In this document: positions 32,338 through 44,460 of the stretch, one piece after another
Numbering within the stretch: position 1 is the stretch's first letter
How the letters are laid out: every line of letters starts with the position of its first letter
Source of the DNA: Adiantum capillus-veneris
Taxonomy: Eukaryota; Streptophyta; Polypodiopsida; Polypodiales; Pteridaceae
Assembly (NCBI GenBank): GCA_014529385.2
Contig: CM043959.1
Location: 52,577,753-52,641,752 of the forward strand
DNA length: 64,000 nucleotides
Direction of reading: 5' to 3'
Translations under genes and position numbers: made by a program
Notes under the pieces: generated by a model
Database searches by the model: none
What the model saw: the letters and a program-made list of their open reading frames with translations, nothing else
Told to the model about the DNA's origin: nothing

Positions 32338-33883
32338 TGTTTGCTGACAGTCATCATTCATTTGTTTCTCTCTCAACCTTTTTCCCCGACCTCTCAATCA
32401 CCAATCTTAGGGAATGTACATATAAAGCTTTATACTCACAAAAAACAAAAAATAAATAAAGAGCAAGAGCAATTAGCAAACGAGTATGCACAATAAAAGT
32501 CAAAACATTGACTCAGACCTACACATTTACGTCCGGTACACTGAAACAGAAACCTATGTCATGATTGTTTTAGAGTTGAGTGATTAGCAAAGTTCTCTTT
32601 TCCCACTGATGTGCCTCCTAGAGGTATTGTTTGTGTTTCATAGTGTGTACAGGAACGTGTTGCTGTGGTTAGGATTTGGACCTTCATGGAATCTTTATCT
32701 CGACTCACTCTTCAAATCAAGTGCGACCATCGACACAAACAGGTGTTTCTTGTCCATTAGCATTGCCCTTTATCTTTTTTGCATCTATGATTGTCTGCTT
32801 TAATTGTGATTGGTAGCCTAATATTCAATGCATTTGCTTAGTATCAAACATTTAATTCAATGTAATCTTTTGTCATAATCAGTTGTCTAGGTTTAAAACT
32901 CAAGCAGTCCGACTAAACTAGTTTGACCAAGTTAGGTGTTAGAGTCTTCTCTTAATACCATGGGGAATGCCTTCCTAATAATTAATGGTTACTTAGGTTC
33001 TTAATCCGATTTAGGCAGCATTGTGTGAAATGTACTAGGGCTTTCTAGTGGGCTTGACCCTATTGACCTTTAGCTTAAGTATTATAAAGGGAGTTTACTA
33101 GTGTGATGAGCCTGGGGAGGTGTATCAGTGTTATATGACCCCCCAAAGTTACAAAATTAAAATGCTGAAAATGAACAAACAAAAAATCAAAGTGCCACAC
33201 TGTAAAATCTTAAGCTGGAAGAGAAATCTCAGCTTGATTTGGTACTTCACTCACATGTATTGCCTATGGTACTAGAGCCCTAAAGGTTCCCAGTGTGGGC
33301 GTTTTTCCTTGAAAAGCAAAAAACCCAAGGCATACAAATTAAGCACACACATCAAAATTGAATCACTGTGAAAAGACTTTGGGGGGTCAAAGAAAAAGTA
33401 ATCAGTCAGGCGATGATTTCATGAATAATTCCTTTTATGGTAGCTTAACTACAAGGTCTTCTAGATATAGCCTCTAGTCAGACCTCGAACATGAATACTT
33501 CGCTCTCGCGATTAAACAACTTAATTGACCACAGAAAATTAAGAAGCTTACCCATGGTATTAATATTCGATCTCTAGTGCCTTTCAACCGTCAAATTAGC
33601 GACCCTAGACTTGTTTAATTTTTTACCTTTACATGTGTTTATGCATTTGATTACATTGCGATTTAATGTTCATTGCTAACAAATTGTTTGAAATTCTTTT
33701 ACCAATCAATTTGTCTACCTAAAAGTGCATATGCTTTTTAATCACTTATGAGAATGCAATTACTGTGCCAATGTTGTTTGATTTTGCAGTGACTGAAGAA
33801 GGCTAAGGACATTCATCTCAAATGCTCTTCCACCTCGACGAACGAGCTTCAACTCAATAGCTTCCGAGGATGGAATCTACATC
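32338..33883 (+). repeat. Probable 3' LTR and adjoining element DNA
   Basis: Begins TGTTTGCTGACAG. A TATA-like ACATATAAAG lies near 32419. There is no second copy in the window, so the LTR end is unknown. Part of this stretch may be the 3' non-coding interior of the next element, whose polypurine tract ends at 33896. No coding region seen. Confidence 0.5.
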
Positions 33884-33896
33884 AGGAAGGGGGGCA
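33884..33896 (+). promoter_or_regulatory. Second polypurine tract
   Basis: AGGAAGGGGGGCA is followed by TGTTAACCCTCACGG. It is homologous in layout to the tract at 32324, so the 3' ends of two related LTR elements lie 1.5 kb apart. Confidence 0.65.
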
Positions 33897-34489
33897 TGTT
33901 AACCCTCACGGCTCACGGACACCCCATCACCTACGACGGACGTGTATTATGTATTTGGTAGAGTCAGATACCGGGCTTGTCGGACCAATAGGAAAAGGGT
34001 AAGAGTGATCGCCGATGAGAGGCACACTCTAACTGGGACATTCAAGGGATTAGTTGGCTAAGCATGGGCGCCCAAGTGTGAATGGGGCGAGCTCATATAA
34101 AAGCCAACTAAACCTAAAATTCACTCATTCTCTCATTTGTGCAATAGAAGAGTGCTCTTGCTCCATCTCCATCTCCATCTCCATCTTGTTCTTCTTCACC
34201 TCCTTGTGTGTGTGTGTATGTGTGAGAGAGAGAGAGAGAGAGGGAGAGTGTGTGTGCGATCGAGCATTACGAAGGCACGACGGCGACAAAGCGGTTGAGA
34301 GCGGCACGATTGCATCTTCTTCTTCATCGCGGCGAGGAATCCACCACGAAGGCGAGCGTAGAGCGGTGAGTGACACACCCTTTGCTCTCTTGAGCTTGCT
34401 AGTTTAGGCTTGTTGTGTGCTTGGAGCCATTTGTGGCTCGCACACGGTGTATCGGCAAGTCCTTTGCTTCGACAGTCTGGCAAGGAGCG
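33897..34489 (+). repeat. LTR of a second related element
   Basis: Starts TGTTAACCCTCACGG. A TATA box (CATATAAAAG) at 34094-34103 is followed by a transcript-leader-like stretch with GT/GA microsatellites (34203-34250). The right end is not defined and may lie at the CA-rich satellite. Confidence 0.55.
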
Positions 34490-34870
34490 CACACACACAC
34501 ATTACACTTGCATACCCACACACACACATTACACTTGCATACACACACACTTAGTAACAATCATACACACACATCAACACACTTGCACACATAGCACAAA
34601 CACACACACAATCGTGCACACACACACACACACACACACATTACACTTGCATACACACACATACAATAACATATATCCATACACACACACATATACACAC
34701 TTGCAATCACACACATCAACACACTTGCATACATGACATAAACACACACACAATCATGCATACACACACACACACACATTATACTTGTATACACACACAT
34801 ACAATAACATACATCCATACACACACACACACTTGCATTCACACACATCAACACACTTGCATACATGACA

Positions 34871-34933
<63 letters not shown>

Positions 34934-35020
34934 TACACTTGCATACACACACATACAATAACAATCATGCATACACGTACACACACATATACACACTTGC
35001 ATTCACACACATCAACACAC
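34490..35020. repeat. CA-rich minisatellite with a period of about 147 bp
   Basis: A higher-order repeat of CA runs mixed with ACACTTGCATACACAC and ACATACAATAACAT. The latter recurs near 34655, 34800 and 34950. Long Thr-His and Val-Cys frames here are artefacts of the repeat. Confidence 0.9.
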
Positions 35021-35196
35021 TTACAATGATGCATTTTCATATTACACAACCAAGCATTTGCATATTGCACAACTCGTTGTAGTACACACAAAGACACTTA
35101 AATACTTAATGTAGTACTCGTTGTAGAGCAGAGCTATACAAATGTCGAAGTGGATTTTTATTGACACATATTAAAGTGGGTTTGTATTTTTTCCTT

Positions 35197-35275
35197 GCCG
35201 TGAGCAAGTTGAGAATGGGATTTTTTTTTAATTTTCATTTTACGTCGTTATGCTACCAAAATTTTGAAGTTTCTA
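35197..35275 (+). repeat. Left flank repeat of the methyltransferase-like gene
   Basis: The segment GAGCAAG..GAATGGGATTTTTTT then ATTTTCA..ACGTCGTTATGCTACCAAAATTTTGA closely resembles each unit of the tandem array at 39693-40110. Both are in the same orientation on opposite sides of the gene. This may be the terminal or untranslated part of one mobile or duplicated unit. Confidence 0.6.
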
Positions 35276-35328
35276 TTTGTATTGTCGTTGCTAAGAATAT
35301 TTTTGTTGTTTATTATGGTTGATAGATT

Positions 35329-38300
35329 ATGGTTCGTACACCATCTAAACGTGGCAGGACAAGTATCTCTCAAAGTAAGTTCAACTATATTAAGCTATTT
35401 GTGTTCTTTTTTTTGTGTCTCCACATACTCACTAATTTAGTTGTGGTCTTATTATTTATTGCTTTTAGGAGTAGGGCATAGGGCCAATGCACGATCTTCC
35501 ATTGCTTCTTCCAATGTCCGTCAAAAGGAGGCTATTTTAGGTGATGTGCATGAAGAAGAGGATATATTAAGTGATGTGCATGAAGAAGAGGAGCTCATAG
35601 ATATTCATGCTACACAAGGTGAATTGGTGGCCCAAAGTGTGTCTGAAGCAACGAGAATTGTTACTAAACCTGCCGATCATCCAACAATGTTTGGAAAGGA
35701 TGTTCATGGTCGCATATTGGAGGAGATTGTAGAGGGTTTTATTGTAAAGAGAGTTTGGGAACCTCCTCGCATTCCTCTCTGCATATTGATGGAAAATGAA
35801 GCCATTAGAGCGATGGGTCGAGGCAATGAGGGCTTGGTGAAAAGGTTTGAGATGCCTGGATACAGTGTGCTTGGAGCTCCATTTCTTGTGTCATTCAAGA
35901 AGCCAAGCCATGATCAACATTATGTTTTTGACTTAGACAAAGATGAATGGGGTCCTGTTTGGCAAGAAATAAGCGATGATTTTGATAATTCCCTTCCCCT
36001 TGAGTGGGAAGACTTAAGCGAAAATTTTTTTATTGTTTGGGATGGCAATCATCGCTTGAAAACTTAGATGCGCTTAATAAAAACACGTAAGTGATTTGTT
36101 TTTTGTTTAATATAAGGTTGTCTTGTATTACCATATGCTTTCAAAATTTCAATGATAAAGTGGAGACATTGTTATGTCAAGTGTCAATTTGTCTATGTTG
36201 ATAGAAGTGCAGAGGGGGAGCTTATGCTAGCTTTGTGCTCTCAAAATGAGGAGGCTCATTTGTTGTTTTTAAAGATATTGCTATTACTTTATCGATGTCA
36301 TTCTCTTGCCATTTAATTTAAGATATTGTGGTTTAGGATTGGTAGAACCACTGTGAGCACAAATTTTGGTCAGGAGATCTTCTTGTTCCAAAAGCTGGCA
36401 GTGGCAAGCAAAGATTCTTTAATGAAAGACTTTCCCCAAGATTGGGTTCGATGGATAGAGGAAGAGCTTGCTTGTGAGAAGAAGGCATCTAAAGGGATTT
36501 GGTACAATGCTCCTACTCTTTTATTGGCAATGCTCATATGGAAGGTATATTTTTTTGCCTTAAAGTATACTTTTTATGTAATTTCTAAAGCTTGGCATAA
36601 TTTTGTAAAATCTTTCTTTTTTGTTCACTTGCTCTACAAAAGGAAGAGTTTGACTTGTCTCTTATCAAAGAGATGCAAGAGATCAATGATCCATCAATTT
36701 CACTGCCAGAAAATGAAATGGTTGCTTGAGGAAGAGTAGAAAAAATATTCAAAGCAAGAGCTTATAAGGTAAACACTTTCTTCTCACCCTTCATGTTTGA
36801 ATTTCTACAAAATTGTAAGTTGACATCTCATTTGGATTTGATTTATTGGATTGAAAAATTGATTTGATTTATTTCGTGCTAATGCAACATAGATGTTGGC
36901 CATTGCCAACCCCGCCGATGGCCAGGGGTTCTTCTCTTTGTTATTTAACTTCAATTGGATAAGAGAAAAGGATCACATGGGCCTTACAAGAGACAAGGTC
37001 CACTCTTTGGCAACTTCTAAAATATCACCGGAGAGGTAATAATCTTTGGATAAAAAATACACATGAAATCATAAAATGAATCAATGCATTTATGGTTTGT
37101 TTATTGTTTTCTTTATAGAAAAAAGGAAATATTGCACTCTTTGATGCATTGCCATGTAGATGATGTTACTTCTAAGCGTTATATTAGTGCAATGAATTTA
37201 GAATGTACTTGCATAAAGAATGGTATTGGGGAAGTATCTTGAAGCAATGCTTGAGGATCAAAGGGAAAATGATTGAAGAAATGCCGAAGGGATTTGAAGC
37301 ATGGTTTAATCACAGGTTGAGGGAGCACATTGATAAAGCTTTTGTGGAGCTTTGGAGTAAGCTCAACACAAAAGAGTCGGATGAAAAAATTTGAGAGCTT
37401 ATGGATCTTCGAGGAGAGTATTATTCAGGTAATACAATTGATACCTTTATGGTTGTTATTCTTTTTGCACTTAGAGTTTGTATAATAAATAAATCCCTCG
37501 GTAAAGGAGCTCAAAGAAAGTTAACTGCATTTTATGTAGCTGGATTATTCAGGTAATACAATCGATACCTTTATGGTTGTTACTCTATTTTGCACTTAGA
37601 TTTTGTATAATAAATAAGTCATTCGGTAAAGGAGCTCAAAGAAAGTTAACTGCATTTTATGTAGATGGCTAACTAACTACTTTACGATCAAACTTTGTTG
37701 GAGAAGTTGCCAGTGGTGTTGTTGAAAGTTGGAGGGACCTCTCTTGTGAAGAGTGTATGTATCTACAATGGATGAGAGATAATGGTTTGATTGCTTGGGA
37801 AATTGAGTATTGCCCTTGGCGGCTAGATTACACTCGAGGCACCTACCCACGTGACACAGGGAACTTATATAAATGTTATTTTTTGGCATTTATAAAAACT
37901 ACAAAATTGTTAAAGTGCTCATACTATAGACTATGTTTATGAGAAACATATTTTTGTTTTCTATAGAGCACGTTCTTGAAAGAAATGAAGATGGTATTGA
38001 GGTCCGAGGAGATTGGCTCGGCTTCCAAGAAAGCCACCTCTTCAAAAAGAGTAAACAACAGTACAATCTCCTCTATAAAAAAACGATTGGAGTTTTTTAA
38101 AATCCAAGAAGCCCAAGAAGTCCCCCAAAAAGAACAAAAAAGGTGCTCAAGGCTCCACAGGTAAACTTGCTTGTAAAGATATCTAGCTGTCACTTTCTGT
38201 CACTCAACAATTCTTGATAAAATATTTTATTTTTAAATTTTGCAGTGCCTTCCATAGATTATGATGTAACCGTTATTGGCAACGTGCTAGATGTTTACAA

Positions 38301-39492
38301 AATTTCTCTCAATGATGAGAAATGATAAATACATGTGAGAAGAAAGATTGACTATGTGTGGTGTGTGTTGTGAATGTTTGAAATACATGTATTTGATCGT
38401 ATGCAAGATCTTGGATTTTCTTCATTCAGCCCATGTTGATGGGGAAAAGAGCAATGAAGTGGCCTCTCTTTTGTTCATGGATTTTTCAAAAAATTTTAAA
38501 GTTGATTTTTTTTTTTTGAGAACGAGGTATGCATTCTTTAAAACCTCAACGGGCAATCTATGATAGTTTTGTAACTTTAAATAGATTAACAATGCGTAAT
38601 ATGCAGGTCTCTCCATGGAATCAATTCTCTCAAAAATTAAGTAAGAAAGTGGTCATAATAGCTTCTAAGTATGTGGCACCCGACAATGGGTGGTACATCA
38701 CCTTAAGCTCCACTAATCACTTTGGCATTGTGTCTAGCAATGCCATCGAGATGGGATTCAAAATGATGCATACCATCCTTATTTTGATCCCCGATGGTTA
38801 TGTGCAAAAGACAATTGAGATTGAGAGAGTAAGTAAAGTTATTTGCTGATTGAAAAGCATGCTCATAGTTTTCTTCAATTAGTTCACATTCTAATTGTAA
38901 TTTGTATGTGGAAACACTATTGCTAGGATTGTTTCATAAGGGTCAACGTCCTATCTACGATCAACGAGATGGAGAGAGCGTGGACAATAACTCTTTTGAT
39001 GCCAAGTTTGGAATACTGGTGGAGCGTGCCGACGGAGAGTACATTGGAGGACGCACTCTTAGAGGTGCCGCCGAGCATAGCCTTGACTTCTTTCGGTAAT
39101 AAGATATGCTTTCTACTAGGCCTTATTAGACTATGTTACATAAAGTAAAAATGTGCATGTTTCTTTTCTTTTTTAGCTGGCTTGAGTGGACATTTGTTGC
39201 GGAGCACACCTACGTTGTTGATATCTTTTCTGGATGTGGTGGCTTCGATCATGTTTGCGCCGAGTTGTCTAGACACTGTCTCTACATAGATAGTGATCCA
39301 GAGGTCTTCCAGCAGCATCTTTCACGCTTCAAGGCTCCATGTGTATGTGCTATTCCAGTAGTTGATGCAGATAGCGACGAGGAGACTGACAGGCAACAAT
39401 ATGAGCCCATATCTGACTGCCCTTCATTGACATCTACATTGGAATTATCTATGGTGTTCCCTAGTTTGTGGTTTGTATGGGATGACGTGTGA
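35329..39492 (+). pseudogene. Multi-exon gene with a ParB-like motif and a methyltransferase-like C-terminus
   Basis: Exons with good GT-AG borders include 35329-35374, 35469-36086, 36117-about 36240, 36337-36544, 36643-36768, 36893-37035, 37119-37428, about 38594-38840 and 39180-39492. The N-terminal region is acidic with a repeated DVHEEED. Next is HPTMFGKDVHGRILEEIVEGF and then VWDGNHRLKT, like the DG(N/E)(H/R)R box of ParB/sulfiredoxin-fold nucleases. The last exon reads VVDIFSGCGGFDHVCAEL, then LYIDSDPEVF, which looks like the SAM-binding motif I and acidic loop of a methyltransferase. In-frame stops (TAG 36065-36067, TGA in exon 5, TGA near 37393) and a frame slip near 37200 indicate decay. 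Both domain calls are inference from short motifs. I recognise no named family. Confidence 0.5.
37420..37668 (+). repeat. 124 bp tandem duplication at an exon-intron border
   Basis: The block starting ATTATTCAGGTAATACAA at 37420 is repeated from 37544. Each copy carries a splice donor (CAG|GTAATA) and an acceptor-like TTTATGTAG, so a donor and a full intron are duplicated inside the methyltransferase-like gene. Confidence 0.85.
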
Positions 39493-39692
39493 CCATGGTG
39501 TTTGGGTGCCACTTTATTGGTATGATTGAAGACATGTTGTTGGTGTTGACCGTCCTTATCAATTCAGCCATGATTTCATATTTATTATGCTAGATAGAAG
39601 TTAATTGAGAGCTTTGGATTTACCAAAGTAATATACCAACACATGTTTTTTTGCGTATGTAATTTCTTCTTCCCATGAGAATTGGGTTGCTG

Positions 39693-40110
39693 CACGGAAG
39701 CAAGTATGGAATTGGGATTTTTTTGTTTGAATTTTCACGCCTTTATGCTATCGAAATTTTGATAGCTTATCAATATAATCATGCTTTTTGTTCATGTTTG
39801 GAAACATAATCATGGTTTCATGTATACAAATCTTAACAAAAGTTAGTCAAGCTTTCACAGATGCAAGTATGGAATGGGGATTTTTTTGTTTGAATTTTCA
39901 CACCTTTATGATGCCGAAATTTTGATTGCTTTTGTGAATATAATCATGCTTTTTGTTCATGTTTGGAAACTTAATCATGGTTTCATGTACACAAAGCTTA
40001 ACGAAAGTTAGGCAAGCTTTCACGGAAGCAAGTATGGAATGGGGATCTTTTTTGTTTGAATTTTCACGTTGTTATGCTGCCAAAATTTTGATTGCTTATC
40101 AGTATTTCTT
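39693..40110 (+). repeat. Tandem repeat of about 164 bp, 2.5 copies
   Basis: Units begin CAC(G/A)GA..GCAAGTATGGAAT at 39693, 39856 and 40021. They share TTTTTTTGTTTGAATTTTCAC, AAATTTTGAT and CATGCTTTTTGTTCATGTTT. It lies 200 bp past the end of the methyltransferase-like gene and is related to the segment at 35197-35275. Confidence 0.88.
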
Positions 40111-40150
40111 TACACTGTCGATCTAAAAATATAAATATATATATATATAT

Positions 40151-40305
40151 TTATTTATATGTGTGTATTTATGTACGTAAGGAGTTCTTCAACTCGATAA
40201 AGTGTTTTTAAGTACTCAATTATATTATATATTTATTTATTTATTTATTTATATGTGTGTGTTTATGTACGTAAGTAGTTCTTCAACTTAATAAAGTGTT
40301 TTTAA
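40151..40305. repeat. 94 bp tandem duplication in A/T-rich DNA
   Basis: TTATTTATATGTGTG..TTTATGTACGTAAG..AGTTCTTCAACT..ATAAAGTGTTTTTAA occurs at 40151 and 40245, with (AT)n and (TTTA)n runs between. Confidence 0.85.
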
Positions 40306-41524
40306 TTATTATTTTATCTGCAAGAGTCTATGTGTGTATCATTACTTTGAGGTCTCTTCCCAAACAAGTACAACCATCAATATTTTCTAGATTCCTACTT
40401 TCAAATTGGCTTATTAGGCATTCATCCTTACTTGCAACAACACCTACATGGACAGGAAGCAACATTCTACTAAAAGTAGGGTAAATACTAAAGACATGCT
40501 CATCTTTTTCTTGTTTAAATTATAGAGAAAACTCACATAGATTTTCACAATATGTAGTACATTACGTCGTGACTTTCAAACAGTTTGTAGTTATATTTGG
40601 CGGTCCAGCTTAGCTGGAAGATATCAACAATACCCTAAGCTGACAGATCTTGAAGATGTGCTAGTAGCTCAGGCCAATTAAAAGTCTCACAGCTACTTGA
40701 ATAATATTAGGTCAGACATAGAGAGGGGACGGTCCCAAACCTTGACATATAAATTATTCTCACCAAGGCACAAAAGAGTGGAACACCATCATATAATTAA
40801 AATAAGCATCATACAATTAAAATAAGTTGTTTATAATATTAGGCAGGGAATCAAACCTGCAAACACACACATACAATACAACTTGCATCACACTAGTACA
40901 ATTTATTATGTGCTAGTGTATATTTATTTAAATATATTAATTAGTGCATAATTATTTAAATCTTGCCTCAATCTTTTACCACATTAGAGCCAGAGATGTT
41001 GACCAGGTTGATTGTGCATTTGCAGACAAGCAAATGATCAATCTCCGCCTGCAAAGCGGCCCTTCAAGAGCTGTCTATGTACCCCCATGTCTCCCACTTG
41101 CCCAGAGCTTCTCGCATTGTCTCAAAGCCTTCATTGAGTTCTTGGTCTCCGGTGTTGCAAGCACAATTAAGGTGGTTGAACATCCGGATCGCCTTATTTG
41201 TGTCACTCTCTCTGCGTAAACATCTTCTTTCTTCAAGGGGTGCGTTGGGGGGGCACCCGTATATGAACAGGCTAACTCTATTTTACCAACGACCTCATTA
41301 CCAGTAGTTGCATATCCTACAGGCATTGTATAAGTACACGGAAAATAAAAAAATCTCTCTTGATTGGCACCTCTAAGTCACTTGTGTTGCATATACTGTT
41401 TGCCTTGTAACATTTATATAGGCTGAAGCAGCATGGTCTCAAAAAGCATTTGATAGTGATGGATGAGTGGCATGTGTTAGTGACATGAGGGGTCCCACTT
41501 CTCAAAAATCATATGCTAACTACT
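40306..41524. other. No gene seen
   Basis: A minus-strand frame (41075-41326) has plausible composition (RRSGCSTTLIVLATPETKNS) but matches nothing I recognise. The rest is A/T-rich. Confidence 0.4.
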
Positions 41525-41781
41525 AAAGTGGAGCGTGCAATAATATATGCATGATTTGTCAACATGACTATTATGTCCTTATGAATATTATAATCATCTA
41601 CTAGTGCCATGAGTGTCCACCATTAACTTTTAAAGTGGAGCGTGCAATAATATATGCATGATTTGTCACTATGACTATTATGTCCCTATAAATATTATAA
41701 GCATCTACTAGTGCAATGAGTAACCACCAATAATTGCTAAAGTGGAGTGTGCAATAATATATGCATGATTTGTCTTTTCCC
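41525..41781. repeat. 107 bp tandem repeat, 2.4 copies
   Basis: Units begin AAAGTGGAG(C/T)GTGCAATAAT at 41525, 41632 and 41739, each continuing ATATGCATGATTTGTC. The exact period and few differences point to recent unequal crossing-over or slippage. Confidence 0.92.
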
Positions 41782-41929
41782 AAACCCTACCTCTCTCAAG
41801 GCTCGGGAAACATTTTTTGTGGACCCGGCTTTAACCTTTTCACACGCATATGAACAGCCTAACTCTAAATTTGAGAGGGATAATCACACTAAAAATCTCA
41901 TATTATAACTAAAACTTTCATAATTTGAA

Positions 41930-42060
<131 letters not shown>

Positions 42061-42339
42061 GTCGGTACTCTCACACCCCTATCCTATCTCTATTTCACAA
42101 GTATGTTTTTCTCTCTCCGTCTAATCCTTCTTCTCTCTCCTTCCCTCGGTACTTATTTCATATACCTCAACGCCACCTTAGAGAGCGTACATATGAGATA
42201 ATCCCATGCTTATATAAACTCAAAAAAGCATCACCTTTAGCCAAAAAAACATGAATTGATTAACTCGCAAATAAAATTAATCCGTGGGGGATATGGAGAG
42301 GGACCATCACGGAGACCTGAACTTCCCCTCACTAAATAA

Positions 42340-43620
42340 ATGACTTACTACTACACTAATGGAAAGGGAGCCATGATCTATGTAGACCACCTTCATAAGT
42401 GTTATGTTCGAGAGGATTTGGGAAACCCTGAGTTTCGGAAACAAGTTGAAGTTGTTAACTACGAAGACCAATGTATCAATGAGAGAGGGGTTGCCTACCT
42501 TAGGTCGGACAATCCAGACCATGTTGATGCTATAGGGATGACTAGGACTAAAGATAAAGTTTATGAGGGAGTTGAGAGACATTCATTTGAGAATGACCCA
42601 AGACCAAGATTTGTATCTATGAAAGAGGTAGAGCAAATTTCAGCAGATTACCCTCAAGTGGGATTATACAAGTTAGTAACCAAAGAAGGGGACAACTATT
42701 ACCTGAGGGAGGACATGAGCCCGATGGAGCTCACTTACATCAAGCACATATACATGTATGCCTACCAGCTTGACACAGGGAAAAAAATTATTTTGGTAGA
42801 TACAACGGGACATGAGTACAGGTATGCATATATTGCAGGCATGGAAAAGATTTCCTATTGGGGAGAATCATTTTTTGTCATATATTTGTTTCAAACTACC
42901 CGTAAGAAGCCGATTGAGAAAGAGGTGAGTTTCATGGATCGATTCACCGAAACTCCCCCGTATGTGAAGAGTGTTCATAGAACAGGTATGGCAATTTCGG
43001 ATTCATGGATGAGAGGAGGTCACTTGTCAGAAACAAAGCACGTCAGAAATGGTCATGCGATCATAACAGGGTCATCGAATCCACACTAGACTGAAAGACC
43101 AAGACCAAATGTTCACACTAGGGAGGAACATAGAGCCACACATAGAATGACAACCTCCCCTTATGAGGAAGCTTTTGCAAGAGCCCCTGGAATGATGGGG
43201 CATGTTACAGAGCCAAGGCCCATGCGCCCATCCCAAGTTGCAAAATGCATGGCTTCAAAGTACAATGGATTAGGGGATCCCCATGCTCACTCAGCATCTT
43301 TCAAACAGGTGTTGAGAGTAGAATATGTCACAAATTTTCACATTCAAATTGAATGATTTGGATTGGCCTTGGAAGGCACTGCCCTCACTTGGTTACAACC
43401 CTTGAAAAAGGAAGACTATGGAGATATAGACGTGTTGCTTCAAGATTTTGTAGAAGAATTTTCCATGAGAGGAATCAAGCACAGTATTGTGTTGCAAATT
43501 CATTCCTTCATACAAAAAGAGGGAGAGAAAGTTTGAGAAGCCGCCTTGCAATTCAAGCAATACATCGAGAGGTGTCCACCATGTGAGAAACCGCAGGAGG
43601 ATCATTAGGTGCTATCATTC
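42340..43620 (+). pseudogene. Gypsy-type gag with long N-terminal extension
   Basis: The open frame to 43089 holds an N-terminal region with repeated Tyr-rich text (YMYAYQLDTGKKIILVDTTG). Coding continues after the stop at 43087-43089 (frame from 43147), with GLGDPHAHSASFKQVLRVEY near 43270. After a frame change it reads LALEGTALTWLQPLKKEDYG and DFVEEFSMRGIK near 43370-43480, ending near 43610 (QYIERCPPCEKP). The last parts are a typical gag core. The N-terminal extension also appears in the gag at the right edge of the window, so both are one family. At least three breaks make this copy inactive. Confidence 0.65.
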
Positions 43621-43630
43621 ATAGAAGGGC

Positions 43631-44460
43631 TCAAGAACCATAGGGTCCCCTAACTTGAATACAGGTACGATCATGGACAAAACTCCAAGTATTAGGTAGC
43701 CCCTTGCACATACCATGGTTGAACATCACTGCTAGAATCTTTGCAAGGAAATCTCTGGCATGTATAAAATGCTCTGCTACCAGGCCATCTTGATCATATG
43801 CTCTCTTAGTCTTCATCCTATCAATTGCTTTCTTTACCATCTCAACAATAAAGAAAGCACATGTGTGTGGGCATGACTCTAGCAGATCTAGAAGAGGTGG
43901 TTGCCCCGAGACTATGTAGAGAGATGATGCATACCGACCCCATACCTCCGTAGAAGTGATGAACGGTGGGGGGGAGTGATCATGGAATATTGGCCATGCC
44001 TCGTCTAAATTCTGAATCAAAGACAACCGATATAAATCTTGCTCTAGCCAAGCTAAAAACACCCTCTTCTTCCATCGTACCAAACGCCAAGAAGTAATCT
44101 GTGGCTGCCTATGAGTAATGACTTCTAGAAGTAACTCCCTCTAAAGTCGGGCTCTGGTCTCTCTGCACTCCTCATCATACCATCTATTTTGGGGTGTGTT
44201 CCCAAAACGTCATCAACCCATAAGCTCTCTCATGGGTCTCTGCATTATGACCTCAATGTCTTCCATGGTCAGCTCTCTCGGGCCCGGGGGCGAGGCGAGG
44301 GGGGGGGGGGGGGTGTGTGTGCTTTATGTCACTCAATTATGCTCTGTAGCCTCCAATGTAGACCTTGTCTATGGTGTGAAGATCCTTGCATCTTCACACA
44401 TCATGAGTAGCCAAGGTGAATGGCTTGATCAAGAAGATGCCCCAATGAGGGTGTGACTAG
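43631..44460 (-). pseudogene. LINE ORF2 fragment (endonuclease-RT linker and RT start)
   Basis: The minus-strand frame 43631-44083 reads VKKAIDRMKTKRAYDQDGLVAEHF, the standard LINE motif in which a helix ending MKxxKAxGxDGL precedes the RT fingers. Upstream (near 44130-44200) a stop-broken frame gives RWYDEECRETRARL, the usual linker motif W(F/Y)DEEC. The RT palm with FADD is missing, because the copy is cut off at about 43631. A G-run lies at 44299-44313. Confidence 0.7.

Noticed and set aside
34410-35082. Thr-His and Val-Cys rich frames over 100 codons
   Set aside because: Artefacts of the CA-rich minisatellite; the same applies to frames over the tracts at 19.4, 22.4 and 26.7 kb.
40845-40870. 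B-box-like GCAGGTTTGATTCCCTGC on the minus strand
   Set aside because: No A-box at a suitable distance and no tRNA fold, so neither tRNA nor SINE is supported.
44189-44456. Gly-rich plus-strand frames
   Set aside because: They run over a G-run and are antisense to the LINE fragment.
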